Translations under genes and position numbers: made by a program
Notes under the pieces: generated by a model
Database searches by the model: none
What the model saw: only the letters and a program-made list of their open reading frames with translations
Told to the model about the DNA's origin: nothing
Source: Omnitrophica WOR_2 bacterium RIFCSPLOWO2_12_FULL_51_24
GTDB taxonomy: Bacteria > Omnitrophota > Gorgyraeia > Pluralincolimonadales > Pluralincolimonadaceae
Direction: 5' to 3'
DNA: 10,214 nt
Assembly: GCA_001805885.1 (NCBI GenBank)
Contig: MHHC01000001.1
Span: 1-10,214, forward strand
Shown: positions 1 through 6,327 of the stretch, piece by piece
Numbering within the stretch: position 1 is the first letter of the stretch
Layout of the letters: each line of letters begins with the position of its first letter

Positions 1-1
1 A

Positions 2-664
2 ATCGAGCGTATTCCCCTTCGCGTATATTTCGGCCGCAATGTGGTTCTCGCGCTGGTCTAGATAGGAACCCGTCTTCTGGCCGTTCATGATATCTACCAG
101 ATATTTTATTTTACCCTCCTTTACCTCGATCTTCTCCGGCGCTTTACCGTAAAGGACCTCTTTTACCTCATCGAGGCCTTCGAACTTACGCATCGCCGAA
201 TCGTTCCTTGCTACGATCGATTTGGGCTTTACTAACTCCGCCAGGACCTCGACGATAGTATCTTTTATACCGTCCATGCCGAGGGATAATGTCTGTATCG
301 AGAGATGCTCGCCGTATCTGTCGACTATCAGGGAAGGGAGGCCGTCGGCCTCTGAGTGGGCTATGCGATAGGCGGTCGCGTCCCTTACGACCCTATTCCT
401 GCGTTCTATGCATTTCGAAAGACGCCCTCTCCAGAATGCCGCATCGATGGGCAGATCATCGTATGCTATAAGGCGCAGGGCGATCTTGGAACGTTCATTA
501 TAGAATGCCTTGGCGAGGAAATTACCGCTATTGTCCAAGACCGAGACTATCGACCCCGATAGTGACGGGTCGTTTCGTTCGAGGTCGTCCTTATATATCC
601 ACGGATGGCCGGTCCGGAACCATGCCGCGCCCTTTTTCGTTATCTTCAAAGAGGGAGTTTGCAT
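2..664 (-). CDS. rlmI: RlmI-like 23S rRNA (cytosine-5) methyltransferase, N-terminal part
   Basis: Read on the minus strand from the ATG at 664-662, the frame stays open for 221 codons and runs off the left edge, so the C-terminal SAM-binding catalytic half is mostly missing. The visible protein begins MQTPSLKITKKGAAWF and has a PUA-like N-terminal domain (about residues 1-75, with the HPWIY motif at 20-24). A linker follows with EADGLPSLIVDRYG (105-118), then the family signature NGQKTGSYLDQREN (194-207), close to the usual GQKTGFFLDQR. In RlmI/YccW proteins this marks the entry to the Rossmann methyltransferase domain that makes m5C in 23S rRNA (C1962 in E. coli). The catalytic cysteine lies beyond the window. 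The exact rRNA target is inferred from the family; RlmO-like paralogues share the fold. The gene diverges from the MFS transporter gene and has no good Shine-Dalgarno, only AGGT about 2 nt from the ATG. Confidence 0.9.
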   Translation of the reverse strand, partial: MQTPSLKITKKGAAWFRTGHPWIYKDDLERNDPSLSGSIVSVLDNSGNFLAKAFYNERSKIALRLIAYDDLPIDAAFWRGRLSKCIERRNRVVRDATAYRIAHSEADGLPSLIVDRYGEHLSIQTLSLGMDGIKDTIVEVLAELVKPKSIVARNDSAMRKFEGLDEVKEVLYGKAPEKIEVKEGKIKYLVDIMNGQKTGSYLDQRENHIAAEIYAKGNTLD

Positions 665-670
665 GACCTG

Positions 671-700
671 ATTCTAACAGGCGTTATACTTGCGTGTCAA
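671..700 (-). promoter_or_regulatory. Sigma70-type promoter for rlmI, predicted leaderless
   Basis: On the minus strand a perfect -35 hexamer TTGACA (700-695) is followed by an 18-bp spacer and the -10 hexamer TAGAAT (676-671). Transcription should start 6-7 bases further on, at about 665-664, which is the A of the rlmI start codon. The transcript would therefore have essentially no 5' leader, which fits the lack of a properly spaced Shine-Dalgarno. The -35 box overlaps the -35 position of the divergent MFS promoter. This is a consensus match, not a measured start site. Confidence 0.65.
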
Positions 701-722
701 CCCCGCACCTTTGTGTTATAAT
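694..722 (+). promoter_or_regulatory. Extended -10 promoter for the MFS transporter gene, near-leaderless
   Basis: A perfect -10 hexamer TATAAT lies at 717-722, with an extended -10 TG at 714-715. Seventeen bases upstream, 694-699 reads GTGTCA, which matches four of six positions of the -35 consensus. Transcription should begin near 728-730, only 2-4 bases before the ATG at 732, so the message would be leaderless or nearly so. No Shine-Dalgarno precedes the ATG. The -35 position coincides, one base offset, with the -35 hexamer of rlmI on the other strand. Confidence 0.65.
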
Positions 723-731
723 ATCGCCGAT

Positions 732-2039
732 ATGGAAAAAAAGGGAAAGATAAAACAGAGTTTAAAGAACTCTTTCATAGACGGCGCGTTCTACTCGGCC
801 ATGATGGGATTTACCGAGCAATACATAACGCCGTTCGCCGTTGCGCTTAAAGCCACCAGCGCGCAGATCGGCATGCTTACCGCCTTTCCGAATTTGGTGG
901 CGTCGCTTATCCAGCTTAAATCGGCCGACGTTACCGAGCATTTCAAGAGCCGGATGCGCATAATCAAGATATTCGTCTTTTTCCACGCCTTCATGTATCT
1001 TCCGATATTTTTGATCCCTTTACTGTTCAAGGCGGATAGGGCGCTATGGCTTATATTGTTTGTCACCCTGGCGACTTCCTTTAATGCTTTCCCCGTCCCG
1101 GCGTGGGTAAGCCTGATGTCGGACCATATCCCGCGGTCCAGCAGGGGCAGGTATTTTGGCTGGCGCAACCGGCTTTTAGGGATGGTCAGTGTCGCCTGCG
1201 CTTTTTTAGCGGGTTTTATCCTTAATATATTCGGAAAGAATACGCTTAAAGGTTTTATGGTGATAATAGGCCTTGCTTTCATATCGAGGTTTATATCCTG
1301 GTATTTCCTGAGCAAGATGTACGAGCCGCCGATAAAAGTGACGAAAGAACATTATTTTACATTTTGGGATTTTGTAAAGAGGATAAGAGAATCAAATTTC
1401 GCGAAATTCGTATTTTACGTCGCAAGCATAAATTTCTGCGTGAACATGTCGGGTCCGTTTTTTGCCGTCTTCATGTTAAGCGACCTCAAGTTAAGCTATG
1501 CGACCTATACGATTATCGTGACATCCGCTACCATCGCCGCGCTCCTTACCATGAATATCTGGGGCAGGCACGCCGATATAGTCGGGAATATGAAAGTGAT
1601 ACGGCTCACCTCATTTTTTATCCCCATGATACCGATGCTTTGGCTGTTTTCGCAGAATGTCTATTATCTGATGATCATACAGGTCTTCGGTGGTTTTGTG
1701 TGGGCGGGCTATAACCTTTCGGTCTTCAATTTTCTTTATGACGCAGTCTCTCCGGAAAAAAGGACCAGATGTTCCGCGTATTTTAATGTCATAAACGGCA
1801 TGGCGATATGCTGCGGCGCTTTGCTGGGAGGCTTTTTGGCCAAGACGCTGCCGCCTATATTAGGGCATCGCCTGTTGGCCTTGTTCCTGCTCTCCGGCAT
1901 TTTACGCGCTGCCTTCTCCGTCATACTTCTTCCGATGATAAAAGAGGTGAGGCGCGTCGAAAAAATAAGCAGTTTGGATCTCTTCTTCAGCGTTACGCGT
2001 CTGCGTCCGATACAAGTGGAAGGCGAGAAAGATATCTAG
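732..2039 (+). CDS. Major facilitator superfamily (MFS) transporter, substrate unknown
   Basis: This 435-residue polytopic membrane protein of MFS length has about 12 predicted hydrophobic segments. Two cytoplasmic-loop landmarks are visible. PRSSRGRYFGWRN (134-146), after helix 4, is typical of a bacterial MFS_1 subgroup with an RG-x-FG-x-RN motif. WGRHADIVGNMKVI (277-290) matches the G-R-x-x-D loop of motif A in the second half. The N-terminal part (EQYITPFAVALKATSAQIGML, read from residue 29) also resembles this subgroup. I chose the ATG at 732 over the in-frame TTG at 690 because the predicted promoter's -10 box (717-722) lies inside the longer version and the extra 14 residues look unlike a signal or helix. 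The tail of about 30 residues after the last helix is polar. The substrate cannot be read from sequence; sugars, drugs or peptides are all possible. The gene stands alone, divergent from rlmI and 79 bases before the next gene. Confidence 0.85.
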   Translation: MEKKGKIKQSLKNSFIDGAFYSAMMGFTEQYITPFAVALKATSAQIGMLTAFPNLVASLIQLKSADVTEHFKSRMRIIKIFVFFHAFMYLPIFLIPLLFKADRALWLILFVTLATSFNAFPVPAWVSLMSDHIPRSSRGRYFGWRNRLLGMVSVACAFLAGFILNIFGKNTLKGFMVIIGLAFISRFISWYFLSKMYEPPIKVTKEHYFTFWDFVKRIRESNFAKFVFYVASINFCVNMSGPFFAVFMLSDLKLSYATYTIIVTSATIAALLTMNIWGRHADIVGNMKVIRLTSFFIPMIPMLWLFSQNVYYLMIIQVFGGFVWAGYNLSVFNFLYDAVSPEKRTRCSAYFNVINGMAICCGALLGGFLAKTLPPILGHRLLALFLLSGILRAAFSVILLPMIKEVRRVEKISSLDLFFSVTRLRPIQVEGEKDI

Positions 2040-2069
2040 CCCGGTTTTTACAGGACCAGGCTGTGCCGG

Positions 2070-2098
2070 TTGACTTTTATGTATGCATGGTTTAATAT
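2070..2098 (+). promoter_or_regulatory. Probable promoter of the DUF151-debranching enzyme-two-component operon
   Basis: TTGACT at 2070-2075 (five of six -35 positions) is followed by a 17-base spacer and TAATAT at 2093-2098 (four of six -10 positions). The predicted start is near 2105, giving a leader of about 14 bases that begins at or within the strong Shine-Dalgarno TAAGGAG (2104-2110). That site is 8 bases from the ATG at 2119. I see no convincing terminator for the MFS gene in the 79-base gap, so readthrough is possible. Confidence 0.45.
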
Positions 2099-2118
2099 TA
2101 TGGTAAGGAGTATCGCAG

Positions 2119-2628
2119 ATGAAGCTTACTAAGATATATTCATTGATATTCATCCCGCCGTTGGCGCAATACGTCGTGACCCTGGAGGAGGCCGACGGCT
2201 CGAGGCTGATCCCCATATGGATCGGCATAAGTGAAGGGGCGTCTATCGCGATGGTACTCGAGGGTGAAAAATTTAAGAGGCCGCTGACGCACGACCTGAC
2301 CGTAAATCTCATCAAGGCGCTCGGCGGATCCCTCGAGAAGATAATCATAAGCGACCTCAAGGAGAACGCCTATTACGCGACTTTAATATTAAAGCAGGGA
2401 GAGAGGTCGCTCGAGATAGATTCGCGGCCGTCGGATGCTATAGCGCTCGCTGTCAGGACCGGGGCCCCGATCTTCGTTGAAGAGAAGGTGCTCGCGCTCT
2501 GTCCGGTCATCAATAAGCCTATAAGCGAGGACGAGGTAAAAAATTTTGAAAAGGAGATAGAAAACCTCCGGCCGGAAGACTTCTTCAAGAAATTGGACGA
2601 ATCCCCGCCCCAGGAAGGGCTGGAATAA
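2119..2628 (+). CDS. Bifunctional nuclease family protein (DUF151)
   Basis: A 169-residue protein whose first 130 residues match the DUF151/BFN fold. It starts MKLTKIYSLIF, followed by a conserved I-P-I-W-I-G-x-x-E-x-x-x-I stretch (31-43), the helix HDLTVNLIKALGG (58-70), and the hallmark EIDSRPSDAIALAVRTGAPIF (99-119) containing RPSDA. Family members with a solved fold come from Thermotoga, and plant homologues have reported RNase and DNase activity; the biological role in bacteria is unclear. The C-terminal 40 residues are charged and helical (ISEDEVKNFEKEIENLRPED), possibly a UVR-like or oligomerisation tail, which is common in this family. A strong Shine-Dalgarno (TAAGGAG) supports the start. 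It lies one base before the debranching enzyme gene, so the two are almost certainly co-translated. Family assignment is secure; the activity is inferred. Confidence 0.88.
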   Translation: MKLTKIYSLIFIPPLAQYVVTLEEADGSRLIPIWIGISEGASIAMVLEGEKFKRPLTHDLTVNLIKALGGSLEKIIISDLKENAYYATLILKQGERSLEIDSRPSDAIALAVRTGAPIFVEEKVLALCPVINKPISEDEVKNFEKEIENLRPEDFFKKLDESPPQEGLE

Positions 2629-2629
2629 T

Positions 2630-4642
2630 ATGATAGTGACGAAGGATGCGGTAAAAGAAATATCGCCCAACGCCTACGAGACGATCCGTTTCGGCAGAGA
2701 GGTGTGCGGTGATTTCCAGACCGCCATCTCGAAGGAATGGATCGAGACCAACGGATTAGGCGGATACGCTTCATCGACCATAATCGGGACCAACACCCGC
2801 CGCTACCACGGCCTCCTTGTTGCGACGGCAAGGCCTTCGCTGGCGCGCATGGTGGTATTATCGAAACTCGAAGAGACCCTTGTACTCAAAGACGGCAGCC
2901 GATACAATCTCTCCTGCAACAATTACCCCGGCGGGATAATCCATCCCGAAGGTCACAAATATCTTGAGGAGTTCAGGATAGACCCGTTCCCGATATTTAC
3001 CTACAAGGTCGGGGATGTGGTCATCGAAAAAGCCGTATTCATGGTCCACGGCGAAAATACCACCGTCATCACTTATAAGATACTGAAATCGCCCGGGTAT
3101 CTCGAGCTTTTGCTGCGTCCGCTTATTGCCGCCCGCGATTACCATTGGGTCTCGATGGAGAATTCGAGCTTCAATAAATCCGTCGAACGCCTCGAGGGGT
3201 ATATCAAGATGAAGCCGTACGATGAATCGCCGATAATATATCTGGCGAATAACGCCGACAGGTTCGAGCAGAGCGGTTACTGGTACAAATCCTTCGAATA
3301 CCAGCGCGAAAAAGAAAGGGGCCTCGAATACCACGAGGACCTCTACAGCCCCGGCGAACTGGGATTTCTGATAAAGGAAGGGGATAAGGCCTACATCGTC
3401 GCCTCGACCGAAGGGCGCAAGATGCGTTCTCTCGAGGTGCTCGAGTCGAGCGAGGTCCTGCGCCACAGCGAGATCGCCGCGGCCGTCGACCTCAAGGATA
3501 ATTTCGCGATACAGCTGGCGAACGCCTCGGATTCTTTCCTGATAAAGAGGATGGACGGATTATCGACGATAGTCGCGGGCTACCATTGGTTCTGGGATTG
3601 GGGCAGGGACGCGCTCATATCGCTTCCCGGCCTTACCCTTACTTTGGGCAGATATGATGAGGCGAGGGATATCCTCCTGGCGTTCGCGAAATATTACGAC
3701 GAGGGGATGATACCAAACAGGTTCCCCGAGAAGGCGAAGGAGCCAGAATACAACAGCGTTGATTCGTCATTATGGTTCTTCTGGGCGATACACAAATTCC
3801 TGGAATACACCAACGATTACGATTTCGTAGAATCGAACATGCTCGATTGCCTCGAGGAGATAATCCAGTTCTACATAAACGGGACCCGCTACGGCATAAA
3901 GATGGACAGGGACGGCCTCATCAATACCGAGGACCCGGACGCGCAGCTTACCTGGATGGACGCGAAGATAGGCGGTTGGGTGGTGACGCCCAGGAACGGA
4001 AAGGCCGTCGAGGTCAATGCGCTATGGTATAACGCGTTGAGGATAATGGAAGATATCTGCGAGAAGCTTGACTTGAAATACAGGCACGAATGCGCGCGGC
4101 TCGCGCACCTTACGAAAAAGAGCTTCGAGATCGTTTTCTGGAACGAGTCCGGCGGCTATTTATACGATTGCGTAAATGAGGAGGGGCCTGACAGGTCGCT
4201 CCGCCCCAACCAGATATTCGCCCTCAGCCTCCCGTACAGGCTCATCGGGAAAGAAAAGGAGAGGAAAGTCATCGATATGGTCGGGAAAGAACTCCTGACG
4301 CCTTACGGCCTGCGTTCCCTTTCACCAGGCGACAGGAATTACCGCGGAATATATTCCGGCGACCAGCGCATGCGCGACGCCTGTTATCACCAGGGGACGG
4401 TCTGGCCGTGGCTCCTGGGGCATTTTATTACCGCCTATCTTAACGTTTACGGCAGGAATAAGAACACGAGGCAAGAGGCCAGGAGATTTTTAGCGCCTCT
4501 CAGGGAACACCTCAAGGATGCCGGCCTCGGGACTATATCGGAGATCTTCGACGGGGACCCGCCCTATAATCCCAAGGGCGCCATATCTCAGGCGTGGAGC
4601 GTGGCTGAGATATTGAGGGTATATAAGGAAGAACTGCAATGA
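2630..4642 (+). CDS. Archaeal/bacterial-type glycogen debranching enzyme (amylo-alpha-1,6-glucosidase, GH133-like)
   Basis: A 670-residue cytoplasmic enzyme, expected to hydrolyse alpha-1,6 branch points left after phosphorylase acts on glycogen. The N-terminal GDE_N domain (about 25-300) carries EWIETNGLGGYASSTIIGTN and TRRYHGLL, the standard opening of this family. The C-terminal (alpha/alpha)6-barrel domain (about 315-670) shows YHWFWDWGRDALISLPGL (318-335), YNSVDSSLWFFWA, LTWMDAKIGGWVVTPRNG (440-457) with KAVEVNALWYNAL (458-470), LRPNQIFALSLPY, CYHQGTVWPW (585-594) and SEIFDGDPPYNP (637-648). Asp323/Asp327, Asp444 and Glu638 sit in the conserved acidic blocks expected to line the active site; which is acid and which is base I infer only by family. 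Length is normal for the single-activity type, without the 4-alpha-glucanotransferase half of eukaryotic enzymes. The start follows AGGAAGGG and lies one base after the preceding stop; the end overlaps the kinase gene by ATGA. Confidence 0.93.
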   Translation: MIVTKDAVKEISPNAYETIRFGREVCGDFQTAISKEWIETNGLGGYASSTIIGTNTRRYHGLLVATARPSLARMVVLSKLEETLVLKDGSRYNLSCNNYPGGIIHPEGHKYLEEFRIDPFPIFTYKVGDVVIEKAVFMVHGENTTVITYKILKSPGYLELLLRPLIAARDYHWVSMENSSFNKSVERLEGYIKMKPYDESPIIYLANNADRFEQSGYWYKSFEYQREKERGLEYHEDLYSPGELGFLIKEGDKAYIVASTEGRKMRSLEVLESSEVLRHSEIAAAVDLKDNFAIQLANASDSFLIKRMDGLSTIVAGYHWFWDWGRDALISLPGLTLTLGRYDEARDILLAFAKYYDEGMIPNRFPEKAKEPEYNSVDSSLWFFWAIHKFLEYTNDYDFVESNMLDCLEEIIQFYINGTRYGIKMDRDGLINTEDPDAQLTWMDAKIGGWVVTPRNGKAVEVNALWYNALRIMEDICEKLDLKYRHECARLAHLTKKSFEIVFWNESGGYLYDCVNEEGPDRSLRPNQIFALSLPYRLIGKEKERKVIDMVGKELLTPYGLRSLSPGDRNYRGIYSGDQRMRDACYHQGTVWPWLLGHFITAYLNVYGRNKNTRQEARRFLAPLREHLKDAGLGTISEIFDGDPPYNPKGAISQAWSVAEILRVYKEELQ

Positions 4643-5844
4643 ACACGGGCAAAGGGATCCTTAGTTTTGATCTGACCGATTTCGCTTTCTCGCTGGTAAA
4701 ACTGCTGGCGGTATTCGGCGGGTTGATCTGGGGGTTATACCATCCGATGTCTTCCAATGATAAAGTGTTCTTTTTTATCCTGCTGGCGATATTTTTCGTT
4801 TATACGCTGGTCCTTTATTTATGCGTTTTCAAGTTCGCCGATCAGGCGCCTAAGCTATATCTGTTTGAGTTGATCATTGACCTCATGTTCCTCTCTTTCA
4901 TTATACCGGTAACAGGCGGGTTCAATTCGACATTTACGCTGGGTTTTTTCCTGCTTGCCGCCATTCATTCCTTTTATTACGGCCTGGTGGCGAGCATAGG
5001 AATAGCGTTTCTGATCTCGATCGTCTACATATTCTCATGTCCTCAATGCCTGGTGCATCAGCATTGGACCGATATAGCCCTGCGGACCGCGTTTCTGTCG
5101 GTCTTAGCCGTTATAATGGGATATCTTTCTGAAAGGGAGAGGCGTATGCACCGCCAGCTTGTCAATGCCGAACAGTTCGCGGCGATGGGGATGATGTCGT
5201 CGCAGATAGCGCACGCGGTAAGAAATCCCCTGAGCACTATAAGCCTTAATGCCGAGCTTCTTTCCGACGAGGTAAAGAAAGGCCAGGGGCTGGATGCGGA
5301 TGAGGCGGAAACCCTCATAAATTCCATCATGAATGAGGTTCAGAGGGTCAATGATGTCGTCGAGGAACATCTCAAGTTCATGAGGCGGTCTAAATCCGAA
5401 TACCGGCGTTGCGACGTAAATCTCCTCCTGAATTCGCTGATAAATTTTTTGGAAAAGGAGGCGAGCCGTAAGGGCATTTCATTCCTGAAAAGCCTCGAAG
5501 GCAACCTGCCGGACGTGAAGATAGAAGAGAGTGGATTGCGTCAGATAATGTTGAATATAGTCAGGAACTCGTTCGAGGCGATGCCGCGGGGCGGACAGAT
5601 AAGGATCTCCACGGTAAAGGGGAAGGACGATATCGAGATAACCATTGAGGACACGGGCATAGGGATATCGCGGGAGAACCTCAAGAGGATATTCGAACCT
5701 TTCTTCACGACCAAAGATGTCGGTACGGGTCTCGGCCTATACATAGCCCGGGATATGGTGATCGAGGCCGGCGGCGGCATATCCTGCGAAAGTAAGATCA
5801 ATAAGGGAACAAAGGTAAAGGTCAGATTATCGTTTGCGGTTTAA
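4639..5844 (+). CDS. Six-TM sensor histidine kinase, RegB/NtrB-like layout, atypical H-box
   Basis: A 401-residue membrane sensor kinase. Six hydrophobic segments fill residues 14-164 (about 14-34, 43-65, 73-91, 96-112, 114-133, 145-164). The kinase core follows: H-box SSQIAHAVRNPLSTISLN (187-204) with the phospho-accepting His192; N-box MLNIVRNSFEAM (304-315, Asn306/Asn310); G1 DTGIGI (338-343); F-box FEPFFTTK (352-359); and G2 GTGLGL (362-367). No PAS or HAMP domain is present. The residue after His192 is Ala (codon 5215-5217) where HisKA kinases normally have Glu or Asp, while Asn196 of the HxxxN phosphatase position is kept. The loop between helices 3 and 4 reads TGGFNSTF, recalling the quinone-binding GGxxNPF of RegB/PrrB. 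The loop between helices 5 and 6 has C134-P-Q-C137 and H140-Q-H142. The signal is unknown. Its start overlaps the debranching enzyme stop (ATGA), and its likely partner is the regulator 14 bases downstream. Confidence 0.92.
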   Translation: MNTGKGILSFDLTDFAFSLVKLLAVFGGLIWGLYHPMSSNDKVFFFILLAIFFVYTLVLYLCVFKFADQAPKLYLFELIIDLMFLSFIIPVTGGFNSTFTLGFFLLAAIHSFYYGLVASIGIAFLISIVYIFSCPQCLVHQHWTDIALRTAFLSVLAVIMGYLSERERRMHRQLVNAEQFAAMGMMSSQIAHAVRNPLSTISLNAELLSDEVKKGQGLDADEAETLINSIMNEVQRVNDVVEEHLKFMRRSKSEYRRCDVNLLLNSLINFLEKEASRKGISFLKSLEGNLPDVKIEESGLRQIMLNIVRNSFEAMPRGGQIRISTVKGKDDIEITIEDTGIGISRENLKRIFEPFFTTKDVGTGLGLYIARDMVIEAGGGISCESKINKGTKVKVRLSFAV

Positions 5845-5858
5845 AGAGGAGAACCAAA

Positions 5859-6218
5859 ATGGCGAAGATATTGCTGGTAGATGATGACGTGGAATTCGGT
5901 ATAGCCTTTTCGAAGATACTCAAAAGCGAAGGGCACAAACCGGCGGTAGCGCTTAACACCGCCGAGGGTCTCAAGACGCTCGGGAAGGAAAAATTCGATA
6001 TTATCTTCGCCGACCTTTCAATGCCCGGGGAGAACGGCCTCGTCCTTCTCGAGAAGTCGAAGAAGGGGTTTCCCGATATACCGGTTGTCATGATAACGGC
6101 CTTCGGGGATTGGGATGTCTACGCTAAGGCGATAGAAAAAGGGGCGGTCAAATTCGTCAACAAACCGGTAAAGAAGGAAGAGATAGTCCAGATAATCAAG
6201 GACGTTTTGGCCCCCTAG
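5859..6218 (+). CDS. Single-domain (CheY-like) response regulator
   Basis: A 119-residue stand-alone receiver domain. Phospho-acceptor Asp52 is in IIFADLSMP (48-56), the acidic pocket is Asp8-Asp9-Asp10 (VDDD), the switch Thr80 is in VVMITAFGD, and Lys102 is in VNKPVKKEE. All the key residues are present, so it should be phosphorylated, most likely by the kinase encoded 14 bases upstream. It has no DNA-binding or enzymatic output domain: the protein ends right after helix 5 (VLAP). The output must pass through another protein, for example a phosphorelay partner or a protein-protein target. The Shine-Dalgarno AGAGGAGA precedes the ATG. The start AKILLVDDD is standard for receivers. The stop codon TAG abuts a small inverted repeat. 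Confidence 0.93.
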   Translation: MAKILLVDDDVEFGIAFSKILKSEGHKPAVALNTAEGLKTLGKEKFDIIFADLSMPGENGLVLLEKSKKGFPDIPVVMITAFGDWDVYAKAIEKGAVKFVNKPVKKEEIVQIIKDVLAP

Positions 6219-6236
6219 AAATCGCCTGGCGATTTC
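6218..6236. repeat. Perfect 19-base inverted repeat (hairpin) after the response regulator
   Basis: GAAATCGCC and GGCGATTTC form a perfect inverted repeat, giving an 8-bp stem with a 3-base loop. It begins on the last base of the response regulator stop codon. It could terminate transcription or stabilise the 3' end of the upstream operon, but no run of T follows, so it is not a textbook intrinsic terminator. Rho-dependent termination or mRNA protection are alternatives. Confidence 0.45.
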
Positions 6237-6257
6237 AGGGATCGGGGATGATTTTGG

Positions 6258-6286
6258 TTGACAATTTTGCCCCTTCTTAATAAAAT
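6258..6286 (+). promoter_or_regulatory. Sigma70-type promoter of the acetate-CoA ligase/glycine cleavage operon
   Basis: A perfect -35 TTGACA (6258-6263), a 17-base spacer and -10 TAAAAT (6281-6286, five of six). The predicted start is near 6293, giving a leader of about 35 bases that is AT-rich (unlike the surrounding genes) and ends in the Shine-Dalgarno AAGGA (6316-6320), 7 bases before the ATG at 6328. This is the best promoter on the plus strand. The leader is too short for a glycine riboswitch. Confidence 0.7.
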
Positions 6287-6327
6287 AACTTTATCCCACC
6301 TTAAAAATAAAATATAAGGAACAATAT

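Noticed and set aside
690..731. In-frame TTG start giving the MFS protein 14 extra residues
   Set aside because: The predicted -10 box TATAAT (717-722) would lie inside the extension, the added residues resemble neither a helix nor a signal, and the ATG at 732 sits where a near-leaderless start is expected.
2040..2069. Possible terminator after the MFS gene
   Set aside because: Only a 4-bp ACAG/CTGT stem with a 7-base loop can be drawn and no T tract follows it. The TTTTT at 2046-2050 has no stem before it.
3425..3465. Repeated CTCGAG-like words in the debranching enzyme gene
   Set aside because: They encode ordinary Leu-Glu-rich helix residues (LEVLESSEVL) with the genome's preferred codons, so they are a codon effect and not a regulatory or mobile repeat.
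2858..3466. Minus-strand open frame of about 200 codons within the debranching enzyme
   Set aside because: It is a shadow of the strongly conserved GDE_N domain; no family features or ribosome binding site are visible.
6293..6327. Possible glycine riboswitch ahead of the glycine cleavage operon
   Set aside because: The predicted leader is only about 35 bases and AT-rich. Glycine aptamers need far more sequence, and none of the conserved core is visible between 6219 and 6327.
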